Numbered from the stretch's first letter, positions 1-9,775 are shown. The stretch: DNA of 14,236 nt from Euperipatoides rowelli (GCA_003024985.2 PXIH01S0023308.1); one strand, 5' to 3'. A program made the numbers and translations. The notes: generated by a model from the sequence alone, not told the origin.

Positions 1-113
1 TTTTTTTTTTTGTTAATTTTAATGATGTTGCAAAGATAATGTAGCCTACTGCCCCTCTCGGGCAATAGGCTACATTATCTTTGCAACATCATTAAAATTA
101 ACAAAAAAAAAAA
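1..113. repeat. 113-bp near-perfect palindrome (54-bp arms, 5-nt loop)
   Basis: Bases 1-54 pair with 60-113. The only mismatch is C49 against A65, and the loop is the five bases ctctc. The arms begin and end in T11 and A-runs, and the core contains GTAGCCTA and TAGGCTAC. Base 1 pairs with base 113, so the palindrome may continue to the left of the window. It could be a very young foldback or snapback element, or a foldback artefact at a contig edge. Confidence 0.9.
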
Positions 114-460
114 ATCTACAACATTGCTGTCATGAATATCGGGTGCTTTCATTCACAGTCAATGAAAATGTTTACAATTTATTCCCATTATTATAGTTGA
201 CTTAAAGAGTTCTCATACAACATTGACTATTCTCACAACTGACTACAGTGTGTGTGATAAACTAATAATTTTAAATATTTATTTATCCAAGTCTACAGTT
301 TTATTCTTAAAAAACCTAAACAAATTAAACTTCTTGGCCGTTCTTACACGCCTTGGCTATTAATTCAGATATAACCATACAACTAGACTGGCTCTTATTG
401 CTGTTTTAGTTGGATTTATTAAAATTTGAAAAATGGCAGAGCCCAATAATAATTGTTTAA

Positions 461-816
461 CCCTTTCCACTCCATTGAGTTGAGAATTTGGTTTCTACAG
501 CTCCACAAGAAAAATGAAAAATCAATTTTTAAAAAAAAAATTAAGATTAGTGTTCTTTTAATTTATTTATTTTTTAAATCTTTTGGGATAATTAAAGACA
601 AATATATTTGGAGTCTATAACTAAAAAAAAATAGTAATTGAAGCATATTTGAATATAATAATTATTGATTATGAAATACAAGGAAATGAAAATGGCGTTT
701 GAGAATCGACTTTGGAGTGCAACTACTAAATTAAAAATGGCGTTTGAGAATCGACTTTGGAGTGCAACTACTAAATTAAAAATGGCGATTGAGAATCGCC
801 ATTGGAGTGGAAAGGG
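461..816. mobile_element. piggyBac-like MITE with TTAA target-site duplications
   Basis: A 356-bp non-coding element bounded by TTAA at 457-460 and 817-820. The left end CCCTTTCCACTCCA is repeated exactly, inverted, at the right end (TGGAGTGGAAAGGG), and the match extends to 17 bp with one mismatch. TTAA duplications plus termini beginning CCC are the hallmark of the piggyBac superfamily. No transposase remains, so it would have been moved in trans. The inside is AT-rich on the left and carries the 45-bp tandem repeat (689-816) on the right. It is inserted in a VRK intron. Superfamily assignment rests only on the termini and TTAA. Confidence 0.82.
689..816. repeat. 45-bp tandem repeat, about 2.8 copies, inside the MITE
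   Basis: Copies lie at 689-733, 734-778 and 779-816. The first two are identical over 45 bp (AATGGCGTTTGAGAATCGAC core, then TTTGGAGTG). The third is diverged and runs straight into the right terminal inverted repeat, so TTGGAGTG of the terminus is present in every unit. In the third copy AATGGCGATT-gag-AATCGCCATT (781-803) is a perfect 10-bp-arm palindrome, degraded in the other two. Confidence 0.93.
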
Positions 817-1706
817 TTAACTTATCATCTCTAGTTTTTTTTTTTTCCTTCTTATGATAAACTTTTTTAACCTCAAAGTAACAAAATTACACAATTCACA
901 TGACAAAATTAATTTTAACAGAAAATAAAAAATAATAAAATGTTGCTGCTGGTCAGGCTTTTGATTAATCCAGCTAGTTACTGTATATATCTTAACTATT
1001 ATCAAATTTGAGTGTTTTAAAACATGTTAGATCTCGTGGTGTCATTGATATTATACTCCTTATATAAAGCTAGCAACACTCAGCAAATAAAGTATCTTGG
1101 TTTGTGCCAACGTTGAATAAAAAAATTAAAAAGTTCCTGATTAGCATTAAAGATTCAGTTCAGCATTCTTTGTCAATTTTACATTTCTTTCATATTATAG
1201 TGGATTCTAAATTTATAAGTTTAGTAGTAACACCAGAATTACAATAGAAATAATAAAAATAGTCTTATAGTGTTTTCTTTCTCCACATCGGAACACCAGA
1301 ATACTCATTTCTCAATTCCAATGCGTTAGTCAACATTTTTTTATTGCTTATAAAAAATGTAACCAGATAGAATTAAATAAATTACTATTTTTAAATCAAA
1401 TATCAATTTAATAAATTACAGCCATAATTGTGATTCCACTAAATAAAACAGTAAACCAAATAAATTTCCTTACTACAGTATTTGTGCAAGCTACTGTACA
1501 TCTCCTTATACATTTGAATAGTTGTATCGGCTGTAAAATGAACTACAAAGGGCTAGTTCCAAACTGTGGGATGTATGTTTGATGCCTTCGTCAGATAAAA
1601 CAAAAGTTTTAGCTAATCTGGATAAAGTGTCTGCATGTGTATGTCCTTTAAATCAGTTCTGTATTATTATAAAGATTCAGAATTAGAATTCATATGAAAA
1701 TCTTAC

Positions 1707-1805
1707 CTCATTGACTTTTTTTTGTCCAAATCCAAGTAAAACATTAGCTGGTTTGATATCAGCATGAACAAAGTCTTTACAGTGAATATACTCAAGAACA
1801 TCGAG
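1707..1805 (-). CDS. VRK1: VRK-family kinase, catalytic-loop exon (last visible exon)
   Basis: The exon has 33 codons, phase 0 at both ends, reading LDVLEYIHCKDFVHADIKPA followed by NVLLGFGQKKVNE. The catalytic loop HADIKPAN keeps the catalytic Asp, the Lys two residues later and the Asn five residues later. The kinase is therefore predicted to be active, unlike VRK3, which has lost the Asp. Human VRK1 and VRK2 have HGD here; this gene has HAD. The join IRI|LDVLEYIH matches RILDILEYIH of VRK1 across the exon boundary. The acceptor is ttttctag and the donor is AATGAG|gtaaga. The next exon should carry the VYLxDYG metal-binding segment. I could not find it in 1-1706, so it is presumably beyond the window edge. 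Confidence 0.95.
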
Positions 1806-3900
1806 CTAGAAAATAGACATTAAAAATTATATTTTGAAATAGTGAATAGTAGAAAATAGATTTGCAAAAATAACAAAATTTTCTAGTTAGGAAATTCATA
1901 AAAAATCAATCAATTTTGACAATTTGACTTAAAAACTATAATTGTACTAAGAAAACATTAATTACAGTGTACAAAGTCGGACTAGGCTGTAATTTTTGTT
2001 AAAATCTCACTGTTTATTAATTCGATAATGCCTCAACTTAACTAAAATTAATTCCACAAATAAACACTTTNTTGTTGTCAGTCATTCCNTTTATTNACAA
2101 TGNCAAAATTAATCANCCAGCCCAATGGCTACCAGCANGTCAGTACAATCCCACAATTCCATATTACAGGAAGTGNTCAGATTAGTGGTTACTAAAGATT
2201 ATTCACCCCAGGTAATAANAAATTATGATTACAGAATCAACATTATAAAATTAAAGTAAAATAGGCTGTTAATTAAATTGGGATTAGTTAATTTAACATA
2301 AATATAGATAGCTCTAGTCTCGATATATTCTATTGTAAATATAATTCTAGTAAAAATAAATATGTACAGTAGGCTATATACATATTCACAGTAAAGAACT
2401 ACATTGACATTACAATAATTTTAACCCTGGAATTCAAAACTGGCCAGCCTATTTTTTTTTATAAATTTTCAATTATTTAACTTTATTTAAGAGCCACATA
2501 CACTGGATATTTTGTTTGTAATGATACTGTAAATGTTGCTTATTATTTGTGTGAAAATATTTAACCGTTTGTTCCATACTCAAAAAACATACACATCAAT
2601 TTTGTTTTAATAAACAGTTAACTCGTGATATACAGTACATACAATATATTTATATATTTTTGGAATAATACAATTTAAGTACTACCACCAACACTCTTCA
2701 AATTACACTGTCATTTAAAATAACACAGTTTGAAAATATATATATAGGCTACTAATTATTTTAGTATAAAAATAAGACAAAAGGTGTCAAAAATCATGAA
2801 AATGAGAAATTAAGTTTCTATACTTTGGTATTCTGTTATATTAATTCATTTACTGTATTTCAAATTGACTATTAGTATAAATTAAAATCACTCCCTCTGC
2901 CAGAAAACACATCTAGGTGTACAACCTTAAGCAAATTAGCAACCAAATTAATAATTATTTGTACAATTTCCAAGAATTCAAACCCAGTGTAAATCAAGAA
3001 TTTATGTACTTGTCCTAATGGTTGAGAATCTTGCTTATAACTATATTATGACTCAATATTATCACAAATAGATGGTCATGAATAATATAAGTATTTGAAA
3101 CTTTTTGATGATTAAAGTTTAAAATTAGATATATTTTTCAAGTTTTCACGAAAGTTTACAGTAACTATTAAAGTGTTTTACCTCAAGGAATGAAAACAGA
3201 CCCAATATTTATTTGAAGTGGCATAAATGCATGCAGATTAGTTATGTGTCAGTCAATGCACTGAAAGTATTTTTCGGCCATAAATATAAATTTTTGCAGC
3301 CTTTGGAATAGTGATGAGCCCTAATCCAATAGTACAAGCATAGTATATTACTTTTTATTTAAATTTATATACTTTACCTGCAGATTTTTTTTTACTTGAT
3401 TTCATTAACTGGGATGACCCATTAGTAAAAGCTGTTGGGCATTTGCAGCCAGTCCAGGTCGGATACCGTGTATAAAAAGGTATGTTACTAGATACTGTAA
3501 TGAATATTTTTTTATTTTTTGTTATTTTTGTTGGTTGTGCATTCAAGAAATAGCTGGAAATTATTTGTAAAATAAATTAAAAAAACAAACTATTGTACAG
3601 TTTGTGTGACTGTACCATAACTGCACAACTGATTGCAAAGATATCTAGAGACATTCCTTTAAAGTTTCATAACAATCAATGACTTTTTCAAAAAAGATCA
3701 ACCATCTAACAAAGAAAAGACAGAGGATAATGCAAACTTTGCAAAGAAAAAAATTTTAGTTCCTTTTACTGTTAGTTTTCCAAATAAAAATATTTGGTTT
3801 CAAAAGGATCCTATAGCATTTTTAAAAATTTGGCAGATCAAATATGGCAGAAATACTCATTATTCTTCTGTATCTTATTTCCAAATTTTAATTTACAAAA

Positions 3901-3938
3901 CTATATAGGCCTACAGTAGTTCAATGTAGGCTATATAG
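3901..3938. repeat. TAGGCCTA-type hairpin
   Basis: The left arm CTATATAGGCCTAC (3901-3914) pairs with GTAGGCTATATAG (3926-3938) with a single bulged G and an 11-nt loop. The same TAGGCTA core occurs in the palindrome at 1-113 and at about 2369, 2743, 8302 and 10706. Confidence 0.8.
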
Positions 3939-4871
3939 TACAACCATAATATTTGATGAATAGTAATATACTACTATATGGATACAGTATATAATTCTTC
4001 ACTTGTGACTATTAGTAATAAAATTGTGTAGTCACTTTCTGCATTTAGTAGTCAATGACTAAATTNACTACTGACAGAGGAATGACNTTTATCTTAAGAG
4101 AAATAATTAATTAACTGTATTAGGATAAAATACTAAATCTGGGTATGATTTTGGCCATTTTTTTAAAACTGTAATATTTAATAAAAATAAACAAACAGTA
4201 CAGCTATTGTTGTTGAATAGTTAATTAAATAAACTGAGCAGCTAGTCAAGACTGGATATCAATTAAAACTGCAAACACAGGTTATCGACTGGAAACGAAA
4301 CAATTACTTGTAACTGGAAAAGTGGCTTTAACAGATCGGTACACTTAACGGCCCAGGAAACAGGATGCCACGGCTGCACATGAGCCAGCATAAAGGAACG
4401 TTGTGACTACTGTATAAAATAATTGTGGAATAAATTAAAAATTATGGATCAACTATTAAACTGGAAATAAGGAAAACACAAACAGCTGCAGGTGTTTAAT
4501 TAAGATAGGCAACTTCTTTAAACGTAAAATAATTCAAAAAATATGATCGGCTAAACAGAAAGGCTTTGACTGATGGGTAATTATGCTCTACATAGTACAG
4601 GGGTGGAACTTACTCTTTGAAAATAGCTTGTCAAAATCAACTGAAATAATAATATAAATTAATTAGAAAAAGCTTTGTGTTGGAAATGGCAAGCCAATTT
4701 CCAAGCAAAGACAAAGTAAAGTAGCTTAACTGTCACATTCTTTTATGTTCAAGAATGTGCAAATAGTTAGTGAAGACTAACTTAGTTTGCAGTTCTTCAC
4801 TACCTAATGTGCAAATATTTAAATTAATAGAATGAATAAATAACATCCGTATAAAATACCATTAATTCACT

Positions 4872-5109
4872 CATGCACGGAAGTTGATTGTTTTATGCAC
4901 TGTTTACGATCTTTCTAATTGATCAGATTAAATAACATGGCATTTACTATTAAAAATAGTAAAGCTTGCTGTAAACAATACATAAACTAAAATCACCTAA
5001 TCCTTGAATGCACAAATCAGTCTAACAAAACAAGAAAATTCAAAAATGTAAATAAAGCGATTCGTTATAATATATACAGACATACTATAAAATTTGCATA
5101 AAAAAAAAA
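4872..5109 (+). repeat. Dispersed repeat, copy 1 (3' part, ending in an A-run)
   Basis: This stretch aligns with 6794-6976 in direct orientation through conserved blocks in the same order: CATGCA-AAGTTG-TGTTTTAT, CAGATTAAAYA, AAATAGYAAAGC, GTAAACAA, ACATAAACTAAA and CCTTRAATGCAC. Both copies end in an A-run (A10 at 5100-5109). Weaker matches to the 5' part of copy 2 occur around 4275-4460 (AATTACTTG, CTGGAAA, AATAAATTAAAA). Copy 1 thus has about 400 extra bases in the middle, or copy 2 has lost them. No coding sequence is recognised. Confidence 0.6.
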
Positions 5110-5461
5110 TAGTACTGTACTAATAATTTAGTCAATTGGAACCATATAGCATGAAGGCAATCAAACTTCATATTATGCATTCCATTTCAAAAGCATCTAA
5201 AAATGAACTTAGAATGTAAACTACAGTACAATCAATGTACAGTATGTCTATCTTTTGAATACAGCTATCACCATATACAGTAAATGCAGTGGGTCTCACC
5301 TGCCATATAAATGAAAATACCTTTTTTTTAAATCCGGTTTTTAAACAATTCCTGGGAGGAAAACTATACACAATATATAGCATATCTTTATAGAAAGGAA
5401 ATTAAATAAACAAATGTATAAAGTCACAGAAAACAAAATACATAGTTAATGAAATACTTAC

Positions 5462-5655
5462 AATTCTGATGGCTATTACCAACACCGTTCGTATGGACAG
5501 CTGTTTTCGTTCATCAAGAATCTTTTGAATATCCATACCAAATCTTTCCATTACCAAAAAACGTGTTTTTTCCTTACGATACTCATGAGATCCTGAGCCA
5601 ATATAATAAGGAATGCCCAAAAAGTTCAACTTCTTGTTCCTCATCCATGTTTTGA
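5462..5655 (-). CDS. VRK1: VRK-family kinase, exon spanning beta-4, hinge and alpha-D/E
   Basis: This is the longest visible exon, 64 full codons. It begins IKTWMRNKKLNFLGIPYY, matching the VRK segment IxKWxxxKKLxYLGIP, and continues with GSG, the hinge motif RFLVMERFGMDIQKI (VRK1: RFMIMDRFGSDLQKI) and TVLVIAIRI of helix E. Met is the apparent gatekeeper region residue before ER. The acceptor is ctttaag after a T-rich tract and the donor is AGAATT|gtaagt. An in-frame Met early in the exon could make it look like a separate 80-codon gene, but that reading runs past the donor into intron. The real protein enters from the previous exon. It sits between two copies of a dispersed repeat (4872-5109 and 6606-6976). 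Confidence 0.96.
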
Positions 5656-5989
5656 CTTAAAGAAAAAAAAACAATGGAAGACAAATGATTAATACAATGT
5701 GCAAGAAGTAACCTGTAATTTTATCAACTGTATATTGAGATATCCACTATGCAACTTATATGCCTATTTTTAAATCTTGTAGATAAAACATCAGCTTTTT
5801 ATTTTTGCACGTTGTAAACATGCAAAAATCAGTTGATGTTTACCAACTGTATGTTAAACTAAACCAATTTTTAATTTGTAAAATTAAAAGTGCTGTTAAA
5901 ATATTATTTCTTCCCTCATTTGTCAAATTTTTTAGGACTACTATTATTATTATTTTGAGTCCGATGCAGAGACATGGGTGTTCTTAATC

Positions 5990-6033
5990 CCAGGTGGGAA
6001 TGCCCACTATATCTAGTGGGCATTACCACCTGG
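5990..6033. repeat. Hairpin with 20-bp arms and 4-nt loop
   Basis: The arm CCAGGTGGGAATGCCCACTA (5990-6009) pairs with 6014-6033 with one mismatch (G5998 against A6025) and the loop TATC. It is GC-richer than its surroundings. The stem does not extend outwards, which makes it short for a classical pre-miRNA. Origin unknown: a tiny foldback element or a structured RNA are both possible. Confidence 0.85.
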
Positions 6034-6605
6034 TTGCATTCAGCTTTACAACTAGGAAAATCTTACACCAGGAAACAAATAATACGCTTTTTTATTAATA
6101 TAAAAATTGAAATTTGGGAAAGGAATATTTTTTTTTTTACTATTTAAATTCTGGTCTTGAATAAAAATAAATAAATATTAAAATTCAATTTCTAAATGAC
6201 AAAGAAAGTAAACTTTATACTTTTAGATCAATTGAGTGTCATTTACTGTAAATAAACTGACAAAAAAAAAAAAAAAGGATATCTGCAAAGCTTTACATCT
6301 TGTGTCATGGTGCTTATTTATATTATTAGAGAAAGACTGTTACAAAAATTGTGTTATTTTAAAAATCCTTAGGCAGAAGATGGGTTATCAAATCAGCCGT
6401 TACCTTCTCGCTGGTGAAAAAGATCTGTTATGCTCCTTAAAATATGTCGGTAGGAAACAGTTGGAAACAACTTTGTTGGTTTTTCTCAAGCATCATTTTT
6501 TTGTAGGAGATTTTGTAAGCTCACGGTGTTTTAACTGACAAAAGACGGTGATTAACACTTTTACAGGGGTGATCATTACTGGATGTAGATCGAAATTAAT
6601 GTTCC

Positions 6606-6976
6606 ACCGGCTAGATTGATGGTAGAAAAAATGAATGCCTAATAATTACTTGGGCTGGAAACGGTGCACGCTGTTGCCATCCAAGACAGACAAAAAACAT
6701 TACACGCAACATTAAAATTGGAAAGCATGAGCGTTTATGTACAATAAATTAAAATAACACGATCTCCATAAATAAAATTATAATTATTTTGCACATGCAA
6801 GAAAGTTGTCTGTTTTATCAGATTAAACAATTAATGCTATAAAATAGCAAAGCAATGCTTGATGTAAACAAAACATAAACTAAAGGCAGCCAATCCTTAA
6901 ATGCACGAAGTAATGCTACAAATAGAAATTATATAGAGTAAATATATTTTTGGAAAATTAAAAAAAAAAAAAAAAA
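6606..6976 (+). mobile_element. Retroposon-like unit, dispersed repeat copy 2, with poly(A) and 10-bp flanking duplication
   Basis: A 371-bp segment ends in 17 A's (6960-6976). It is flanked by the direct repeat TTAATGTTCC at 6596-6605 and 6978-6987, immediately before its start and one base after the poly(A). Poly(A) plus a short target-site duplication is the signature of LINE-mediated insertion (SINE or truncated LINE). Its 3' part shares ordered blocks with copy 1 at 4872-5109, which also ends in an A-run. No reverse transcriptase and no clear tRNA-type A/B boxes are visible. The family assignment is inference; the duplication and tail are seen directly. Confidence 0.6.
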
Positions 6977-7282
6977 TTTAATGTTCCCCCCAAATAAATG
7001 CTATTTGCTTTATTGTCACTTTACATCCGGATTGCTGTACATGAAAAAAAAAAATATTTTAGATGTTTTTACTGAATACAATTTAATAATAGAAGTCTTA
7101 AAGAAAAAAACACATTAGTGAGCCAACTTGCCAAGCAGCATTAATTTTTCTATTAACAACAAAACAGAATGAACACAAGTTGACTTGTTACCGATGACAT
7201 TTTTGGCAGAAAAGGGTTAAAGAATTTAATAGGTTTCAACAATTTTATCTACAAATAACCTATGCTGTATATTAACACTTAC

Positions 7283-7352
7283 TTAGATCTAACTTTCCTA
7301 CACGTTTGTAAAAATTGATTTCAGTAAATAAAGGTCCATTTGTATATGGCTC
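7283..7352 (-). CDS. VRK1: VRK-family kinase, exon with NGPLFTE helix-C motif
   Basis: The exon reads EPYTNGPLFTEINFYKRVGKLDL. The stretch NGPLFTE followed by xxFYxRV is the most distinctive VRK signature seen here and matches VRK1 (NGPLFTELKFYQR). The Glu of FTE is the alpha-C glutamate that pairs with the beta-3 lysine of the previous exon. It starts in phase 0 after the acceptor atttcag. It ends with one base of a split Ile codon before the consensus donor gtaagtg. The 70-bp length fits both phases. Downstream intron: 1627 bp. Confidence 0.95.
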
Positions 7353-8669
7353 CTGAAATGAAAAGAAAATGTAATAAGGATTTAAAAAAACAAACAGCTA
7401 TTATAATAAAAATAAAAATATATTACAAAAAATAAATTAATTTAAACTTTTTTAATCAATTACTTATAAATACACTGGCTATATTAAAAAAAAAAAAAAA
7501 CCTCTCGATTTGAGCTCCGAGTAATAAAAACACATACCAGAGCACAAACAAAGTGTAAACAACGCAAGATTGAAATTATTAAAATCCACTAACAGAGTAA
7601 TAGATGGAAATAAGAGATGTACAGTAGTTATTGCTATCTCATCGACTGAAAGCACTTTATTTTTTCAGCATTTAAAAACAGTCACCACCATCGTAAAGAT
7701 CTTGTATAGTCATAACAGAAAATTATGTGGAGGAAGTAGTGCTTAGATCAGTTAAGTCATATTTGGCACATATACAGTACATTTCAAGTCTGTGTATTTT
7801 ATAAATTTCTGATGCATTATGGGTACTCTTCCTATTTTATCATAGTGTACATTGTTAAAATTTTTATTCTATGTTGTAAAGGAAATACAAAAGCTACTAT
7901 ATCATGTAAAAATTAAAAGTGAAGCGTTTTTCTCAAAATGACCACTAAAATGCTTTTCTCCAGCATAAAATCTGTTTTTATATTTTTTGCTTAGAGATTT
8001 GAAATTTGGTATCTAGTTATTTTAAAATATGAACAGGAAACTCCATTATTTTTATAGTACTTGCAGATTTTGTACAACAACCATTCATGTATTTGTTTAG
8101 TTTGCTAGATTATACCTTTTTATTGACGTAAACAAAATTATAGAATTTCCAGAACAGTCATTCACTGTTTTTTTTTCAGAACTGCCTGCAGCAAATTTAT
8201 TTCAGTATTTGGAAATGAAAGATTTTTTCCAAAATCAAATTTTTTGTTGTTAGTTTACAAGCTATTACCATGACAACTCAATGCACATAATTAGTTTGCT
8301 ATAGGCTACTATATTTCTTATTCTCTTACTACTGTATATTGTGTATAAAATTACACCAATCTTCACCCAAATTAAAATAAAAAACCCAAAGTCAGTTTTT
8401 TTTTCTTTGTTGTTTACATAGCAATCAAAGCTTTTCCATATATTTTTTCATATATTATAGTTTGTATGTATAAAATTTAATCCCATTTGGCCAAAGAACA
8501 AACAAATATAAGGAAACAAAAAATAACTATAGTTTATATTGCAATATACTAATGAAAATCAATTATAAACAATTTAAATCCAATTATTATTTGGGAAAAG
8601 TAAAATATGATATTAATTAACAATTAACATTTCTGAAAATAAAAAAAATTTTCAAAAAGTATGAGTTAC
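7353..8669 (-). other. Intron between 50-bp exon and helix-C exon
   Basis: A 1317-bp phase-0 intron. It is AT-rich with A-runs (for example 7486-7500) and several TACAGTA heptamers. I see no coding, RNA-gene or mobile-element structure in it. Confidence 0.75.
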
Positions 8670-8719
8670 CAATTTAAGAACATACTTTACACCATCTGGA
8701 GATTCGCCTTTTTTTGTAA
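8670..8719 (-). CDS. VRK1: VRK-family kinase, 50-bp exon with beta-3 lysine
   Basis: A very short exon, found by continuing the phase-1 split codon of the upstream exon. It completes a Val and then reads TKKGESPDGVKYVLKL. The YVLKL segment corresponds to VVKVE in human VRK1 and contains the ATP-anchoring lysine of beta-strand 3. The preceding TKKGESPDG is the variable beta-2/beta-3 loop. The acceptor is tatttag and the donor is AAATTG|gtaact, giving a phase-0 intron downstream. Length is 2 + 48 bases, so it keeps frame with both neighbours. Its small size means an ab initio gene finder could miss it. The flanking introns are 5313 bp and 1317 bp. Confidence 0.9.
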
Positions 8720-9028
8720 CTAAATAAATAAACATTAAAAATTAGATAGGGAAAGTCATATACTAAAACTAACAATTATTTATAAGTTCTAGAAAAAAAA
8801 GTGCCGCAATTTTTTTTTTTTTTTATATACATGTAAATTTATTTAACAATTTTATAAACATTGAAAGATGAAGATAAACTATTTATCATTTTAAAAGATT
8901 GCAATAAAATTTTAATAAATTTTCCTTTAAAAAAAAAAAAATCTTTCAAATTGCATTTTAAAACATTTTTAAAACCAAGAATTAAAAAAATAATGAAGGC
9001 CATTTAATTTGAAGAAATTAGAATACTA

Positions 9029-9775
9029 CCGTAGAATGTCGACCAAGAGCGCCCCACCAAGCATGCCCCCCCCCCCTATTTTTTTTTGTAAAACATAGGT
9101 AACCAGCACCATCGCCGAAGAAGAGCGCCATCACTGCACTTTGACTTTTTAATCACTCTGAAAGAAATTCAAGGGGTATCAATACAAGAGCACCCCCCTA
9201 GATTTTTGCTTCATTTTACCTCATCTAAGGTTAAGTACAGTGTATCCATACAAGAGTGCCATGTAAAAAATTTCATGTCACCATCCGACATTATGCTGTG
9301 ACATCATTTTGTGTTTTATGTCATCTAGATAAATATCAAGACTCATATCCATACAAGCGCGCCGTTTAGAAAAAATCTCTATATGTAGCTTCTGTGAATA
9401 ACGTTGAATCCTCATAAACAGAACGAAAGAGGCTTGTAAATTAAAAAGCGAAAGTTTTAACTTAGACGGCGCTCTTATATCAGCCAACCGTTATTGATGT
9501 GTGAGGTCATGTTTTAGTTCATACCAGCCATATTAGTATTTTTAAGATAATTTCCTAAAGTTTTGGGAAGCATGTCCAAGTAAGGGCGCTGTTTTGAAAA
9601 ACAATCTTTTTAAGGGATTCTGATTATAGTCAAAGAAGAGCGCCTGGCCAGTTTTGCAATGCATTGTGGTAAATCTAAGGTTCACTAGCATGGAGCCGAA
9701 CAAGTGCGCCCCCCCCTCCCCTTGTCCCCCAAACGAATGAAAAGAGCGCAAGCGCCCTTGCTTGGCATTCTATGG
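9029..9775. mobile_element. 747-bp non-autonomous DNA element with terminal inverted repeats and iterated AAGAGCGCC motif
   Basis: Starting from TA at 9027 and read inwards from TA at 9777, the two ends agree at 21 of 26 positions: TACCGTAGAATG against TACCATAGAATG, both running into CAAGRGCGC. The TA pair may be the target duplication. The interior is distinctly more GC-rich than the surrounding intron. It carries CAAGAGCGCC-like motifs at about 9042, 9118, 9183, 9250, 9353, 9466 (inverted), 9578, 9634, 9700, 9738 and 9749 (inverted). Long C-runs occur near 9067 and 9706. Two minus-strand open stretches inside it (9278-9487 and 9542-9751) merely reflect the GGCGCTCTT iterations and show no transposase. 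The superfamily is not identified. Confidence 0.78.

Larger units (their letters stand above)
1..1706 (-). other. Intron (partial) downstream of the catalytic-loop exon
   Basis: AT-rich intronic sequence, at least 1706 bp long, with a phase-0 donor at 1706-1705. It contains the palindrome at 1-113 and the piggyBac-like MITE at 461-816, described separately. In the remainder (about 114-456 and 821-1706) I see no coding signal, only AT-rich sequence with T- and A-runs. I searched by eye for a minus-strand DYG or DFG exon and found none. Confidence 0.75.
1806..5461 (-). other. Intron between hinge exon and catalytic-loop exon
   Basis: A 3656-bp phase-0 intron. It is AT-rich, with many TACTGTA/TACAGTA heptamers and single Ns at about 2071-2219 and 4066-4087. 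Apart from the TAGGCCTA hairpin (3901-3938) and the dispersed repeat copy (4872-5109, with looser similarity from about 4275) nothing is identified. A minus-strand open stretch at 3355-3546 ends in a plausible donor (CTGCAG|gtaaag), but the kinase frame passes directly between the flanking exons and leaves no room for it. Confidence 0.75.
5656..7282 (-). other. Intron between helix-C exon and hinge exon
   Basis: A 1627-bp phase-1 intron. It contains the hairpin 5990-6033 and dispersed repeat copy 2 (6606-6976). A plus-strand 100-codon open stretch at 6236-6538 includes a poly-Lys from an A-run and shows no recognisable domain, so I do not call it a gene. Confidence 0.75.

Noticed and set aside
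817-1005. Minus-strand 62-codon open stretch
   Set aside because: Low-complexity, Lys- and Ile-rich translation of AT-rich intron; no homology recognised.
3355-3546. Minus-strand open stretch with a donor-like end, possible extra kinase exon
   Set aside because: The flanking VRK exons join in phase 0 with continuous family homology (IRI to LDVLEYIH), so no exon fits between them. The translation resembles nothing in VRK.
5402-5644. Minus-strand 80-codon open stretch as a stand-alone gene
   Set aside because: Its N-terminal part is the internal VRK exon 5655-5462, and the last residues are read-through past the gtaagt donor.
6236-6538. Plus-strand 100-codon open stretch
   Set aside because: It starts beside an A-run that yields poly-Lys, has no recognisable domain, lies inside an intron, and has no splice or promoter context.
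7203-7220. GGCAGAAAAGGGTTAA as the right end of a second piggyBac-like element
   Set aside because: No matching inverted TTAACCCTTTTCTGCC is found upstream, so the single end is not enough.
9278-9751. Two minus-strand 69-codon open stretches as transposase remnants
   Set aside because: They reflect the iterated GGCGCTCTT motif of the element and contain no catalytic motif.
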